DNA of 9,159 nt. It comes from Deltaproteobacteria bacterium. Lineage in GTDB: Bacteria > Desulfobacterota > Syntrophia > Syntrophales > UBA2192. Shown here piece after piece: positions 1 to 6,745 of this stretch (positions are counted from its first letter, which is position 1; each line of letters starts with the position of its first letter). The translations under genes were made by a program, and so were the position numbers. The stretch lies in NCBI GenBank assembly GCA_026388445.1, contig JAPLJU010000182.1:1-9159 (forward strand), read 5' to 3'. Under the pieces are notes generated by a model, which was not told the DNA's origin, searched no databases, and saw nothing but the letters and a program-made list of their open reading frames with translations.

Positions 1-174
1 CACGTCATAATCAATAAAAGTGAACCGATCATGGCCGATGAGATGGGCTACATTATCCATGCTGCCGGTCAGGAGATTATCCATGCAGATGACCCGGTGG
101 CCCTTCGAGATGAAATAATCGCAGAGGTGGCTCCCGAGGAAGCCGGCCCCACCTGTTATCAAGGTTCTTTCCAT
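1..174 (-). CDS. NAD-dependent epimerase/dehydratase (extended SDR), N-terminal part; possibly UDP-glucuronate decarboxylase-like
   Basis: On the minus strand an open frame begins with ATG at 174-172 and runs off the left edge after 58 codons, so only the N-terminus is visible. It starts MERTLITGGAGFLGSHLCDY. That is the first beta strand plus the TGxxGxxG dinucleotide-binding motif (residues 7-14) of extended short-chain dehydrogenases. An acidic residue at the end of the second strand (VICMDN, Asp32) normally holds the adenosine ribose of NAD, so NAD is more likely than NADP. The following LLTGSMDNVAHLI and RFTFIDYDV stretches resemble nucleotide-sugar enzymes, especially UDP-glucuronate decarboxylases, but also dTDP-glucose dehydratases and GalE-like epimerases. 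The catalytic YxxxK lies outside the window, so the exact reaction cannot be fixed. The gene is divergent from lysS. Ribosome-binding signals are weak (an AGGA about 15 nt upstream). Family confidence is high; substrate confidence is low. Confidence 0.88.
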   Translation of the reverse strand, partial: MERTLITGGAGFLGSHLCDYFISKGHRVICMDNLLTGSMDNVAHLIGHDRFTFIDYDV

Positions 175-218
175 AAAAGCACCAAAAGCGATTCCTGCCC
201 GGTCTATAAAACGCAGGG

Positions 219-247
219 ATGCTATTATGCCGTCGGATATTTGTCAA
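219..247 (-). promoter_or_regulatory. Candidate sigma-70-type promoter for the divergent SDR gene
   Basis: Read on the minus strand, a perfect -35 hexamer TTGACA (247-242) is followed after exactly 17 nt by TAGCAT (224-219), which matches four of six bases of TATAAT. Transcription would start near 212, giving a leader of roughly 38 nt before the ATG at 174. Spacing and position are good but the -10 is imperfect, so this is a prediction only. Confidence 0.4.
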
Positions 248-286
248 TGTTTTTCTCTACATAAATGGCCAAGACCCAAAACTTTC

Positions 287-313
287 TTGACTATTGGGTA
301 AAAAAAATATAGT
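287..313 (+). promoter_or_regulatory. Candidate promoter of the lysS-led operon
   Basis: TTGACT (287-292, five of six matches to TTGACA) and TATAGT (308-313, five of six matches to TATAAT) are separated by 15 nt, shorter than the preferred 16-18. Most of the spacer is an A tract (300-307). The start would fall near 320, giving a leader of about 29 nt for lysS. The hexamers are good and the position is right, but the short spacer suggests a weak or activator-dependent promoter, or that a different -10 is used. The AT-rich TATATAA at 324-330 is an alternative -10 without a matching -35. Confidence 0.4.
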
Positions 314-316
314 CAA
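287..316. repeat. 8-bp perfect inverted repeat over the lysS promoter, possible operator
   Basis: The arms TTGACTAT (287-294) and ATAGTCAA (309-316) are perfect reverse complements separated by 14 nt, so their centres lie 22 bp apart, about two helical turns. The left arm contains the proposed -35 and the right arm overlaps the proposed -10. Six bases downstream is a second, fully self-complementary 10-mer, CTTATATAAG (322-331). This geometry fits a site for a dimeric regulator. No T tract follows the right arm, so a terminator is unlikely. The arms are directly visible; their function is inference. Confidence 0.45.
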
Positions 317-348
317 ATCCCCTTATATAAGTCCGTTGGGTCCTGAGG

Positions 349-1854
349 ATGGAAGAAAGCGAACTTTTCAGAAAAAAACGGGAAAAAATCGAGTCTCTAC
401 GAGCGAGTGGTGTTGAGCTGTACCCCAATGATGTGAAGGTCACCCACCGGATGGATGAGATGCAGAAAAATTACGGCCATCTGGACCATGACGCCCTCGC
501 AGGGGTGGAGGAACACTTTTCCGTGGCCGGCCGAATCATGGCCATCCGGGATTTCGGCAAGGGGGCCTTTATCGTCCTTCAGGACCGGAAGGGAAAGCTT
601 CAGGCCTTTATCCGGAAGGACCGGGTCGGCGAGAAGGGGTTTTCCCTCTTCAAAAGCCTGGACGTCGGCGACATCGCCTTCGTGGCGGGCAGAATATTCA
701 AGACAAAGACGGGAGAGCTCACGATCGAGGCCGCGACCCTCAGGCTCCTCGCGAAGGCGATGCGATTTCTGCCGGAAAAATGGCACGGTTTGACCGACGT
801 GGAAGCGCGTTACCGCCAGCGGCACCTCGATCTCGTTATGAACCCCCGGGTCCGGGAAGTCTTTCAGACCCGGAGCCGTATTATTCAGCTCATACGCCAA
901 TTCATGCAGGAGAGAGACTTTCTCGAAGTGGAAACGCCCATGATGCAGCCGATCGCGGGCGGCGCCCTGGCGCGGCCTTTCAAGACCCACCACAACGCCC
1001 TGGACATGGACCTCTACCTGCGGATCGCACCGGAGCTCTACCTGAAACGGCTCATCGTGGGGGGGTTGGAGCGCGTCTACGAGATCAACCGAAACTTCAG
1101 AAACGAAGGGATCTCCACCCTGCACAACCCGGAATTCACCATGATGGAATTTTATATGGCATATGCCACCTATGAGGACCTGATGGTCCTGACCGAGGAG
1201 CTTCTGACTTTTATCGTCCGGACGCTTTTCGGCTCTTTGAAGGTCACCTACCAGGGGACCGAACTGGACTTTACCCCCCCCTGGCCGCGAATGACCGTCC
1301 GGGACGCCCTGACTCGGATCGGCAACATCGATCCCGGCATCCTTGGGGATCGGGGCGGACTCCACAAGGTCGCCGGGGGTATGGGCCTTCTCTTTGAGGA
1401 ACACCAGCCCCTCGGGAAGATCCTGATGGGCATTTTCGACGAGAAAGTAGAGGGAAGGATCATCCAGCCCACCTTTATTACCCATTACCCGATCGAGGTT
1501 TCCCCTCTGTCCCGGCGCAATGTCGAGGACCCCTCGCTTGCCGATCGTTTCGAACTCTTCATCTACGGACGGGAGATCGCCAACGCCTTCTCGGAATTAA
1601 ACGACCCGGCTGATCAGCGCCAACGCTTCATAAAGCAGCTTCAGGAAAGAGAGGCGGGGGATGAGGAAGCCCATGAGATGGACGAAGACTATATCCAGGC
1701 TCTGGAATACGCCATGCCGCCGGCGGCCGGCGAGGGGATCGGCGTCGACCGGCTGGTCATGCTGCTGACGGATTCGCCATCCATCCGGGATGTCATCCTG
1801 TTCCCCCAGATGCGGAAAAAAGAAGAAGACAAAGAGAAGACCGAGGAGCGCTGA
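349..1854 (+). CDS. lysS: Lysyl-tRNA synthetase, class II
   Basis: The protein charges tRNA-Lys with lysine in the cytoplasm using ATP. At 501 residues it is close to the usual class II LysRS length (E. coli about 505). An N-terminal OB-fold for anticodon recognition covers roughly residues 55-135 (VAGRIMAIRDFGKGAFIVLQ). The catalytic domain follows with motif 1 (residues 186-199, with ETPMM), motif 2 (about 243-264, with FRNEGIS and HNPEFT) and motif 3 (about 461-481, GIGVDRLVML). The C-terminus is a charged tail rich in Lys and Glu. The ATG at 349 gives the typical start (MEESELFRKKREKIESLR). An in-frame stop at 328-330 leaves no room for a longer protein except from a CTG at 343. The start is odd in that the only Shine-Dalgarno-like bases, GAGG at 345-348, abut the ATG with no spacer, suggesting modest translation initiation. 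The gene heads the cluster and ends 15 nt before the lipoprotein-release permease. Confidence 0.97.
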   Translation: MEESELFRKKREKIESLRASGVELYPNDVKVTHRMDEMQKNYGHLDHDALAGVEEHFSVAGRIMAIRDFGKGAFIVLQDRKGKLQAFIRKDRVGEKGFSLFKSLDVGDIAFVAGRIFKTKTGELTIEAATLRLLAKAMRFLPEKWHGLTDVEARYRQRHLDLVMNPRVREVFQTRSRIIQLIRQFMQERDFLEVETPMMQPIAGGALARPFKTHHNALDMDLYLRIAPELYLKRLIVGGLERVYEINRNFRNEGISTLHNPEFTMMEFYMAYATYEDLMVLTEELLTFIVRTLFGSLKVTYQGTELDFTPPWPRMTVRDALTRIGNIDPGILGDRGGLHKVAGGMGLLFEEHQPLGKILMGIFDEKVEGRIIQPTFITHYPIEVSPLSRRNVEDPSLADRFELFIYGREIANAFSELNDPADQRQRFIKQLQEREAGDEEAHEMDEDYIQALEYAMPPAAGEGIGVDRLVMLLTDSPSIRDVILFPQMRKKEEDKEKTEER

Positions 1855-1869
1855 TTCCAGGGGAAATCC

Positions 1870-3147
1870 ATGTCTTATGAATTTTTTATCAGCCTGCGCT
1901 ACCTGAGGGCCAAGCGGAAGCAGGTGTTTGTCTCCATCATCACCTTCATCTCCATCACCGGGATATTCCTGGGGGTGGCGGCGCTGATCATCGTGCTGGC
2001 CGTGATGAATGGGTTCGAGACGGACCTCCGGGAAAAGATCCTGGGGATCAACGCCCATATCGTCCTTATGCAGTACACGGGGATGATGAAGGACCACGCG
2101 CGCGTCAAGGAGGCGGTGGAGAAGATCGACGGGGTTGTCGCTTCGACACCCTTTATCTACAGCCAGGCCATGCTCAAAAGCGGCGACAACGTGCATGGCA
2201 TCGTGCTGAGAGGTCTCTCTCCGGCGGATGCCGCAAAAGTCATCAACCTGGGCAAGACAACGGAAGGGGGCCTTGAACTCCTCACACCGGGAGGAAGAAA
2301 AGCCCTCAAACTCGGAACGAATGTCATCGACCTGCCGGGTATCATCGTCGGCAAAGAGCTGGCCAAGAACCTCGGCATTTTCCTGTACGACACCCTGTAC
2401 GTCGTTTCACCCATGGGGATCTCAACCCCCGTTGGCATGGTGCCCCGGATGAAGAAATTTCTGGTGGTGGGCATCTTCGAATCGGGGTTCTACGAATACG
2501 ATCTCTCTCTCGCCTACGCCTCCCTGAGGGACACGCAGGAATTTCTGAATCTCGGTGATCTCGTTACAGGGATCGAAATCAAGGTCAGCGACATCTACAA
2601 GGCGAACGAAGTCGCCGCCGCCATCGAGAAAAAGCTGGGCTTTCCCTTCTGGGTCAGGGACTGGATGAAGATGAACAAGAACCTCTTCGCGGCCCTCAAG
2701 ATGGAGCGAAGGGTCATGTTCATCATCCTGAGTCTCATTGTGCTGGTGGCCGCCTTCAACATCATCACCACCCTGATCATGGTCGTCATGGAAAAGAGCA
2801 AGGACATTGCCATTCTCAAATCCATGGGCGCCACATCGAAGAGCATCATGAAAATTTTCATCTACCAGGGTCTCATTATCGGCGGCATCGGCACCCTTCT
2901 CGGCACGCTTGGGGGACTCCTCGTGGCATTCAACCTCGGGGATATCTCGCGATTCGTCGAGAATCTCTTCGGCTTCAAGATTCTGCCGGGTGATGTGTAT
3001 TACCTCAGCGAACTCCCCTCCAAGGTGAATTACGGGGACGTGGTGATTATCGTCGTCGGAAGCCTGCTGATCAGTTTTCTCGCAACCATTTACCCGTCTC
3101 GCAGCGCCTCGAGAATCGACCCTGCCGAGGCGATCCGGTACGAGTAG
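1870..3147 (+). CDS. lolC: Lipoprotein-releasing ABC transporter permease, LolC/LolE family
   Basis: This is the inner-membrane permease that, with the LolD ATPase, lifts mature lipoproteins out of the inner membrane and hands them to LolA. The 425-residue protein has the family layout: one N-terminal membrane segment (about residues 20-46), a large periplasmic domain (about 47-280), then three C-terminal segments (about 282-307, 329-357 and 390-408). The last three form the FtsX-type region. KDIAILKSMGAT (311-322) is the cytoplasmic coupling segment characteristic of FtsX/LolC proteins. The stretch around 179-200 (SPMGISTPVGMVPRMKKF) resembles the LolA-binding hook of LolC more than LolE. 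AGGGGA at 1859-1864 sits at good spacing before the ATG. Only one such permease gene is present here, so it probably forms a homodimer with LolD, unlike the LolC-LolE pair of E. coli. The LolC versus LolE label is therefore partly a convention. Confidence 0.94.
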   Translation: MSYEFFISLRYLRAKRKQVFVSIITFISITGIFLGVAALIIVLAVMNGFETDLREKILGINAHIVLMQYTGMMKDHARVKEAVEKIDGVVASTPFIYSQAMLKSGDNVHGIVLRGLSPADAAKVINLGKTTEGGLELLTPGGRKALKLGTNVIDLPGIIVGKELAKNLGIFLYDTLYVVSPMGISTPVGMVPRMKKFLVVGIFESGFYEYDLSLAYASLRDTQEFLNLGDLVTGIEIKVSDIYKANEVAAAIEKKLGFPFWVRDWMKMNKNLFAALKMERRVMFIILSLIVLVAAFNIITTLIMVVMEKSKDIAILKSMGATSKSIMKIFIYQGLIIGGIGTLLGTLGGLLVAFNLGDISRFVENLFGFKILPGDVYYLSELPSKVNYGDVVIIVVGSLLISFLATIYPSRSASRIDPAEAIRYE

Positions 3148-3179
3148 GGCACCGAACCAACGGGGGTATATTATAATTA

Positions 3180-3851
3180 ATGATTCTAATCCGGGATCTA
3201 AAGAAAAGCTTTATCAAAGACGGCCAGGAGATCGAGGTCATCAAAGGCTTCAACCTCGAGATCTCCAGAGGTGAGTCCCTGGCCATGCTCGGCGTCTCGG
3301 GCGCGGGGAAGAGCACCTTCATTCACATCCTGGGGACCCTCGATCACCCCACATCGGGGACCATCCTGTTCGATGGTATCAACGTCTTCGACTGGCCGGA
3401 GACAAAAATCGCAGATTTCCGGAATAAAAAAATCGGATTTGTTTTTCAATTCCATCACCTGCTACCCGAGTTCACCGCCCTGGAAAACACCATGATGCCC
3501 GGCCTGATCAGCGGCATGCAGAAACAGGAGGCGTCCGACCGGGCGGGCACCCTTCTCGAAGAAGTCGGGCTGAGTCACCGGATCAGGCACAAACCGGGGG
3601 AGCTTTCCGGCGGTGAGCAGCAGCGGGTCGCCGTTGCCCGTGCCCTGATGATGGAACCTGAGATCGTCCTGGCCGATGAGCCCACGGGAAACCTCGACTC
3701 GGAGACCGGGCGGAAAGTCTACGAAGCCATGCTCGGCCTCAACCAGTCACGCAACATCACCCTGGTGGTGGTCACTCACAACCGGACGCTGGCCAAACAT
3801 ATGTCTCGGAGGCTCGAACTCGAGGATGGAAAAATTGTTCACAGTGAGTAA
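3180..3851 (+). CDS. lolD: Lipoprotein-releasing ABC transporter ATPase LolD
   Basis: This is the ATP-hydrolysing subunit that powers lipoprotein release by the permease encoded just upstream. All ABC ATPase motifs are visible in the 223-residue protein: Walker A GVSGAGKST (residues 38-46), a Q-loop in FVFQFHHLLPEF, the signature LSGGEQQRVAVARAL, Walker B IVLADEPTGNLD and an H-loop VVVTHN. The FQFHHLLPEFTALEN stretch and the short length are typical of LolD within the MacB/FtsE-like group. The start at 3180 gives the usual MILIRDLKKSF. The only purine-rich run upstream (GGGGG at 3162-3166) lies 13 nt from the ATG, so initiation probably depends partly on coupling with lolC. The gene is separated from lolC by 32 nt and from bamA by 7 nt. 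Confidence 0.95.
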   Translation: MILIRDLKKSFIKDGQEIEVIKGFNLEISRGESLAMLGVSGAGKSTFIHILGTLDHPTSGTILFDGINVFDWPETKIADFRNKKIGFVFQFHHLLPEFTALENTMMPGLISGMQKQEASDRAGTLLEEVGLSHRIRHKPGELSGGEQQRVAVARALMMEPEIVLADEPTGNLDSETGRKVYEAMLGLNQSRNITLVVVTHNRTLAKHMSRRLELEDGKIVHSE

Positions 3852-3858
3852 GTGCCCT

Positions 3859-6498
3859 ATGATGCTGAAGTGGAGGCTGTTTCTCCTCACGATCTGCGTT
3901 TGCTCCGTATTCCTGGCTCAGCATGCCAGCGCCCAGGACGTGAAGAGGGTGGCTGTCTTTCCCTTTGATGTGTACGCCGAAAAGGACGCCGCGGCCCTGA
4001 GAGAGGGCATTGAAAGCGGCATTTCGACGGAGCTCAAAAAAAGGAAGGACCTTGCCATCATCCCCAGGGACCGGTACCTGCAACAGATCCAGGGAAAAGG
4101 AATCGACGAAAGACTGGCGATCGTCACCGGCGAGTCGATCGGTGCTGACTATGTGATTATCGGAAGCCTCTCCGCAATCGGAAACCTGCTCAGCCTGGAT
4201 TCCAAACTGATTGACGTAAAGCAGAAAAAGGTTTTGCCGGGTATATACGTCCAGGGAAGAGGAACGGAAAATGTAAACGCCCTATCCACACAGCTGGCCA
4301 GAGAGATCTCCCTGAAGATATCCGGCAAAGAAAGAATTGCCGGGATCGTGTTCAAGGGCAACACGAAGATCGAAGACAATGCCGTTTTGAACGTAATTAA
4401 AAGCGCAAAGGGGAAGATATTTACCGAGACGGATCTATCCTCCGATATCAAGGCCATTTACAGAATGAGTTACTTCAGCGACGTGACCGCAGATGTGTCC
4501 GACAGTCCCGAGGGCAAGATCATCACCTTCCTGCTTAAAGAAAGACCGACTCTTTCAGAGATCATCATTAAAGGCAACGACAAGGTCAGCACCGACGACA
4601 TCAAGGCGGCCCTGACCGTCAAGACCCGCCAGGTCCTTAACATGGACAAAGTCAGAACGGATTCCGCAAAGATAAAAACGCTCTATGATGAGAAGGGATA
4701 CTTCAACGCCGAAATCAGTCACGCGACCGAACCCAAGGGTGACAAGGAAGTCAGGCTCGTATTCAACATCACGGAAAACGAGAGGCTTTATATCCGATCC
4801 ATCAAGTTCGAAGGGAACCAGGCCTTTACGGAAAAGCAGCTCAAGGACACGATGCAGACGTCAGAAGTGACGATTTTCCGTTACTTCACGGATGCCGGTG
4901 TCCTGAAAATTGAAAAATTGAGAGAGGACATCAATAAGCTCAAGGCGTTCTATCTCAATAACGGATACATCCAGGCTCAAATCGGAGACCCCGACGTCAC
5001 GCACGATACGAAAGGTATTTATGTAAAAATCTTCATCAACGAAGGAAAACAATTCAAGGTCGGCAAGGTGGAAATCCTGGGTGATGCCCTCACCGTATCC
5101 CGGGAAGAGCTGCTCACGAAACTGAAAGTCACCAAGAAAGACTACTATGACCGGGAGTCCGTCATCAAGGATATCGAGTATCTCACCCGGATGGCCAACA
5201 ATGACGGATACGCTAACGCGGATGTCGCGCCTCGCGTCAATCCAAGAGAAAAAGAGCAGCGAGTCGATATCGCCTACGAAATCAAGAAAGGCATCCAGGT
5301 CTACTTCAACAGGATCTCCATCTCAGGCAACACAAAGACCCGGGACAAGGTCATTCGAAGGATGCTCGCCATGACGGAAGGGGACCTCTACAACAGCGAC
5401 AAGATGAAGTCGAGCTTCGAGCGGTTAAATCGAACACGATACTTCGAAGAGGTCAATTTCCAGGCCGAGAAAGGCCCCCAGGAAAACCTGACCAACATCA
5501 ATATCAACGTCAAGGAGAAGCCGACGGGAATGGTTAGTGTCGGCGGGGGATACAGCGCACAGGAAGGCGCTATACTCATGGCTCAAGTCGCACAGAATAA
5601 CCTCTTCGGAAGGGGGCAGACTTTATCTCTCTCCGGCCGCTATGGATCCGAAACAAACAGCCTCGAACTTTCATTCACGGAGCCCTGGCTTTTTGACATG
5701 CCCCTCTGGAGCAAGTTCGATATCTGGAATCTTTACAAGGAATTCGACACTTACAATTTATATACCAAGGGTCTGGCAGCCACCCTGGGCTATCCCATTT
5801 TTGAGAAGGTCTCGGGCTATATCGGATACAAGTTCGCCATCAACGACGTGACGGACGTATCTGAATTTGCCTCATCCACGATCAAGGACCAGGAGGGTCA
5901 AAATACTCAGAGCGGAATTACCCTGACGCTCTCCAGGGACACCACGGATGACGCCATATTCCCGACCAAGGGCACCAAGAACCGGTTATCCGCAGAAGAG
6001 TACGGAACGATCTTTGGTGGTACTGTCAGCTTCGGTCGTTATATGGCGAGTACATCCTGGTATTTCCCGGTTCTTGAGGATTATGTTTTCAATGTTCGGG
6101 GCCGCATCGGATACGAGTTAGGGTACGAGGGTCAAGAGGTGCCGGTCTATGAACGGTATATCCTCGGCGGGATCAACTCCCTCAGGGGGCTTCGGGATGT
6201 CGGTCCGAGGGATCCCGTAACCGGCGACGTCATCGGCGGCACAACCATGTTTGTCGCTAATTTCGAGTTTCTTTTCCCGCTCATCAAAAACGCCGGCATG
6301 AAAGGGGTTCTATTCTACGACACGGGTAATGCCTGGGATGGCGGCTACTATTTTGACGACTTGAGAAAGACAGCGGGAGTGGGCATTCGCTGGTATTCCC
6401 CCATCGGACCCCTCAGGCTGGAATGGGGTCACGTTCTCGACCGCAAGGAAGATGAAGCCGCGAGCCGCTTTGAATTCACGATCGGATGGTTTATGTAA
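3859..6498 (+). CDS. bamA: Outer-membrane protein assembly factor BamA with an extra N-terminal TolB/CsgG-like domain
   Basis: BamA is the Omp85-family core of the BAM complex, which folds and inserts beta-barrel proteins into the outer membrane. From ATG 3859 the protein has 879 residues. Residues 1-25 form a signal peptide (MMLKWR, hydrophobic core, HASA before Gln26). Residues about 26-155 are an additional domain (VAVFPFDVYA, then IGADYVIIGSLS and LIDVKQKKVLPG) resembling TolB-N/CsgG/FlgO-type domains. Five POTRA domains follow at about 159-231, 232-308, 309-396, 397-477 and 478-553, each opening with an I.F.GN-like strand. The C-terminal Omp85 barrel spans about 556-879, with GRGQTLSLSGRYG and the loop-6 LRG motif at 775-777. 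Typical BamA is about 760-810 residues; the extra domain accounts for the excess. An ATG at 3862 and a GTG at 3844 (overlapping lolD by 8 nt) are alternative starts, and no candidate has a strong Shine-Dalgarno sequence. The frame stays open upstream to 3676, but that part only shadows lolD. The protein ends in IGWFM rather than a terminal Phe. Confidence 0.95.
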   Translation: MMLKWRLFLLTICVCSVFLAQHASAQDVKRVAVFPFDVYAEKDAAALREGIESGISTELKKRKDLAIIPRDRYLQQIQGKGIDERLAIVTGESIGADYVIIGSLSAIGNLLSLDSKLIDVKQKKVLPGIYVQGRGTENVNALSTQLAREISLKISGKERIAGIVFKGNTKIEDNAVLNVIKSAKGKIFTETDLSSDIKAIYRMSYFSDVTADVSDSPEGKIITFLLKERPTLSEIIIKGNDKVSTDDIKAALTVKTRQVLNMDKVRTDSAKIKTLYDEKGYFNAEISHATEPKGDKEVRLVFNITENERLYIRSIKFEGNQAFTEKQLKDTMQTSEVTIFRYFTDAGVLKIEKLREDINKLKAFYLNNGYIQAQIGDPDVTHDTKGIYVKIFINEGKQFKVGKVEILGDALTVSREELLTKLKVTKKDYYDRESVIKDIEYLTRMANNDGYANADVAPRVNPREKEQRVDIAYEIKKGIQVYFNRISISGNTKTRDKVIRRMLAMTEGDLYNSDKMKSSFERLNRTRYFEEVNFQAEKGPQENLTNININVKEKPTGMVSVGGGYSAQEGAILMAQVAQNNLFGRGQTLSLSGRYGSETNSLELSFTEPWLFDMPLWSKFDIWNLYKEFDTYNLYTKGLAATLGYPIFEKVSGYIGYKFAINDVTDVSEFASSTIKDQEGQNTQSGITLTLSRDTTDDAIFPTKGTKNRLSAEEYGTIFGGTVSFGRYMASTSWYFPVLEDYVFNVRGRIGYELGYEGQEVPVYERYILGGINSLRGLRDVGPRDPVTGDVIGGTTMFVANFEFLFPLIKNAGMKGVLFYDTGNAWDGGYYFDDLRKTAGVGIRWYSPIGPLRLEWGHVLDRKEDEAASRFEFTIGWFM

Positions 6499-6505
6499 GA
6501 AAATG

Positions 6506-6591
6506 GGCAATAGGCTTGAGGCATTGGGTGCAAGGCCTGCGCCAAATTCCAATCATGGCATGAAGTGCCGGGCTTTGGGCATGGGGTATGA
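6506..6591. repeat. Degenerate heptanucleotide repeats in the bamA-skp intergenic gap
   Basis: Two phased runs of 7-mers related to GGCATGG lie just after the bamA stop. The first runs from 6506 as GGCAATA, GGCTTGA, GGCATTG, GGTGCAA, GGCCTGC, GCCAAAT. The second runs from 6557 as GGCATGA, AGTGCCG, GGCTTTG, GGCATGG, GGTATGA. The second run is shifted two bases out of phase with the first. The remainder of the 247-bp gap (6592-6745) holds no gene I can support. It contains one TTGACT (6603-6608) without a convincing -10 partner and ends in the strong ribosome-binding site of skp. The stretch has no coding potential on either strand that resembles a protein. Confidence 0.5.
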
Positions 6592-6730
6592 AAAATCATT
6601 CCTTGACTCTTTTGCTCCGGCCGATTAAGTCGGGTTTCAGGATATCGGGCGAAAGATTCAGGAACAAAAACTTTATAGGATGCCATCAGCCCTGTATCTC
6701 TCGCCCCGAGCCAATAATACAATTAACACA

Positions 6731-6737
6731 AAAGGAG
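6731..6737 (+). promoter_or_regulatory. Strong ribosome-binding site of skp
   Basis: AAAGGAG at 6731-6737 lies 8 nt before the ATG at 6746. It is the clearest Shine-Dalgarno sequence in the window. It decides the start of skp, because the open frame continues upstream to an ATG at 6680 that would place 22 residues without signal-peptide character in front of MKKAG. Confidence 0.8.
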
Positions 6738-6745
6738 AAAGTCCA

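Noticed and set aside
31..264. Plus-strand open frame of 77 codons before lysS
   Set aside because: It overlaps the minus-strand SDR gene, whose Rossmann motif is unmistakable, and its own product resembles nothing; it is a shadow frame.
397..1485. Long minus-strand open frame (362 codons) opposite lysS
   Set aside because: It lies wholly antisense to conserved lysS motifs and its product has low-complexity, non-family-like composition; a by-product of GC-rich codon use.
3149..3177. Perfect TATAAT at 3172-3177 just before lolD as an internal promoter
   Set aside because: No -35-like sequence lies 16-18 nt upstream (GCACCG at the expected place), and transcription would start inside lolD, after its ATG.
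3676..3858. Upstream extension of the bamA frame by 61 codons
   Set aside because: The extension lies inside lolD, codes an Arg/Ser/Thr-rich stretch and would bury the clear signal peptide that begins at 3859.
6524..6545. Hairpin after bamA as a possible terminator
   Set aside because: TTGGGTGCA can pair with TGCGCCAA around a 5-nt loop, but with a bulge and a wobble pair, and no T tract follows; it may simply result from the heptamer repeats.
6603..6630. TTGACT at 6603-6608 with TTAAGT at 6625-6630 as a promoter for skp
   Set aside because: The -35 is good but the -10 matches only three of six bases; a nearby sigma-E-like GGAAC at 6661 also lacks a proper partner. Too weak to annotate.
6680..6745. 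Longer skp start at ATG 6680
   Set aside because: The strong AAAGGAG 8 nt before ATG 6746 and the signal peptide starting MKKAG fix the start at 6746.
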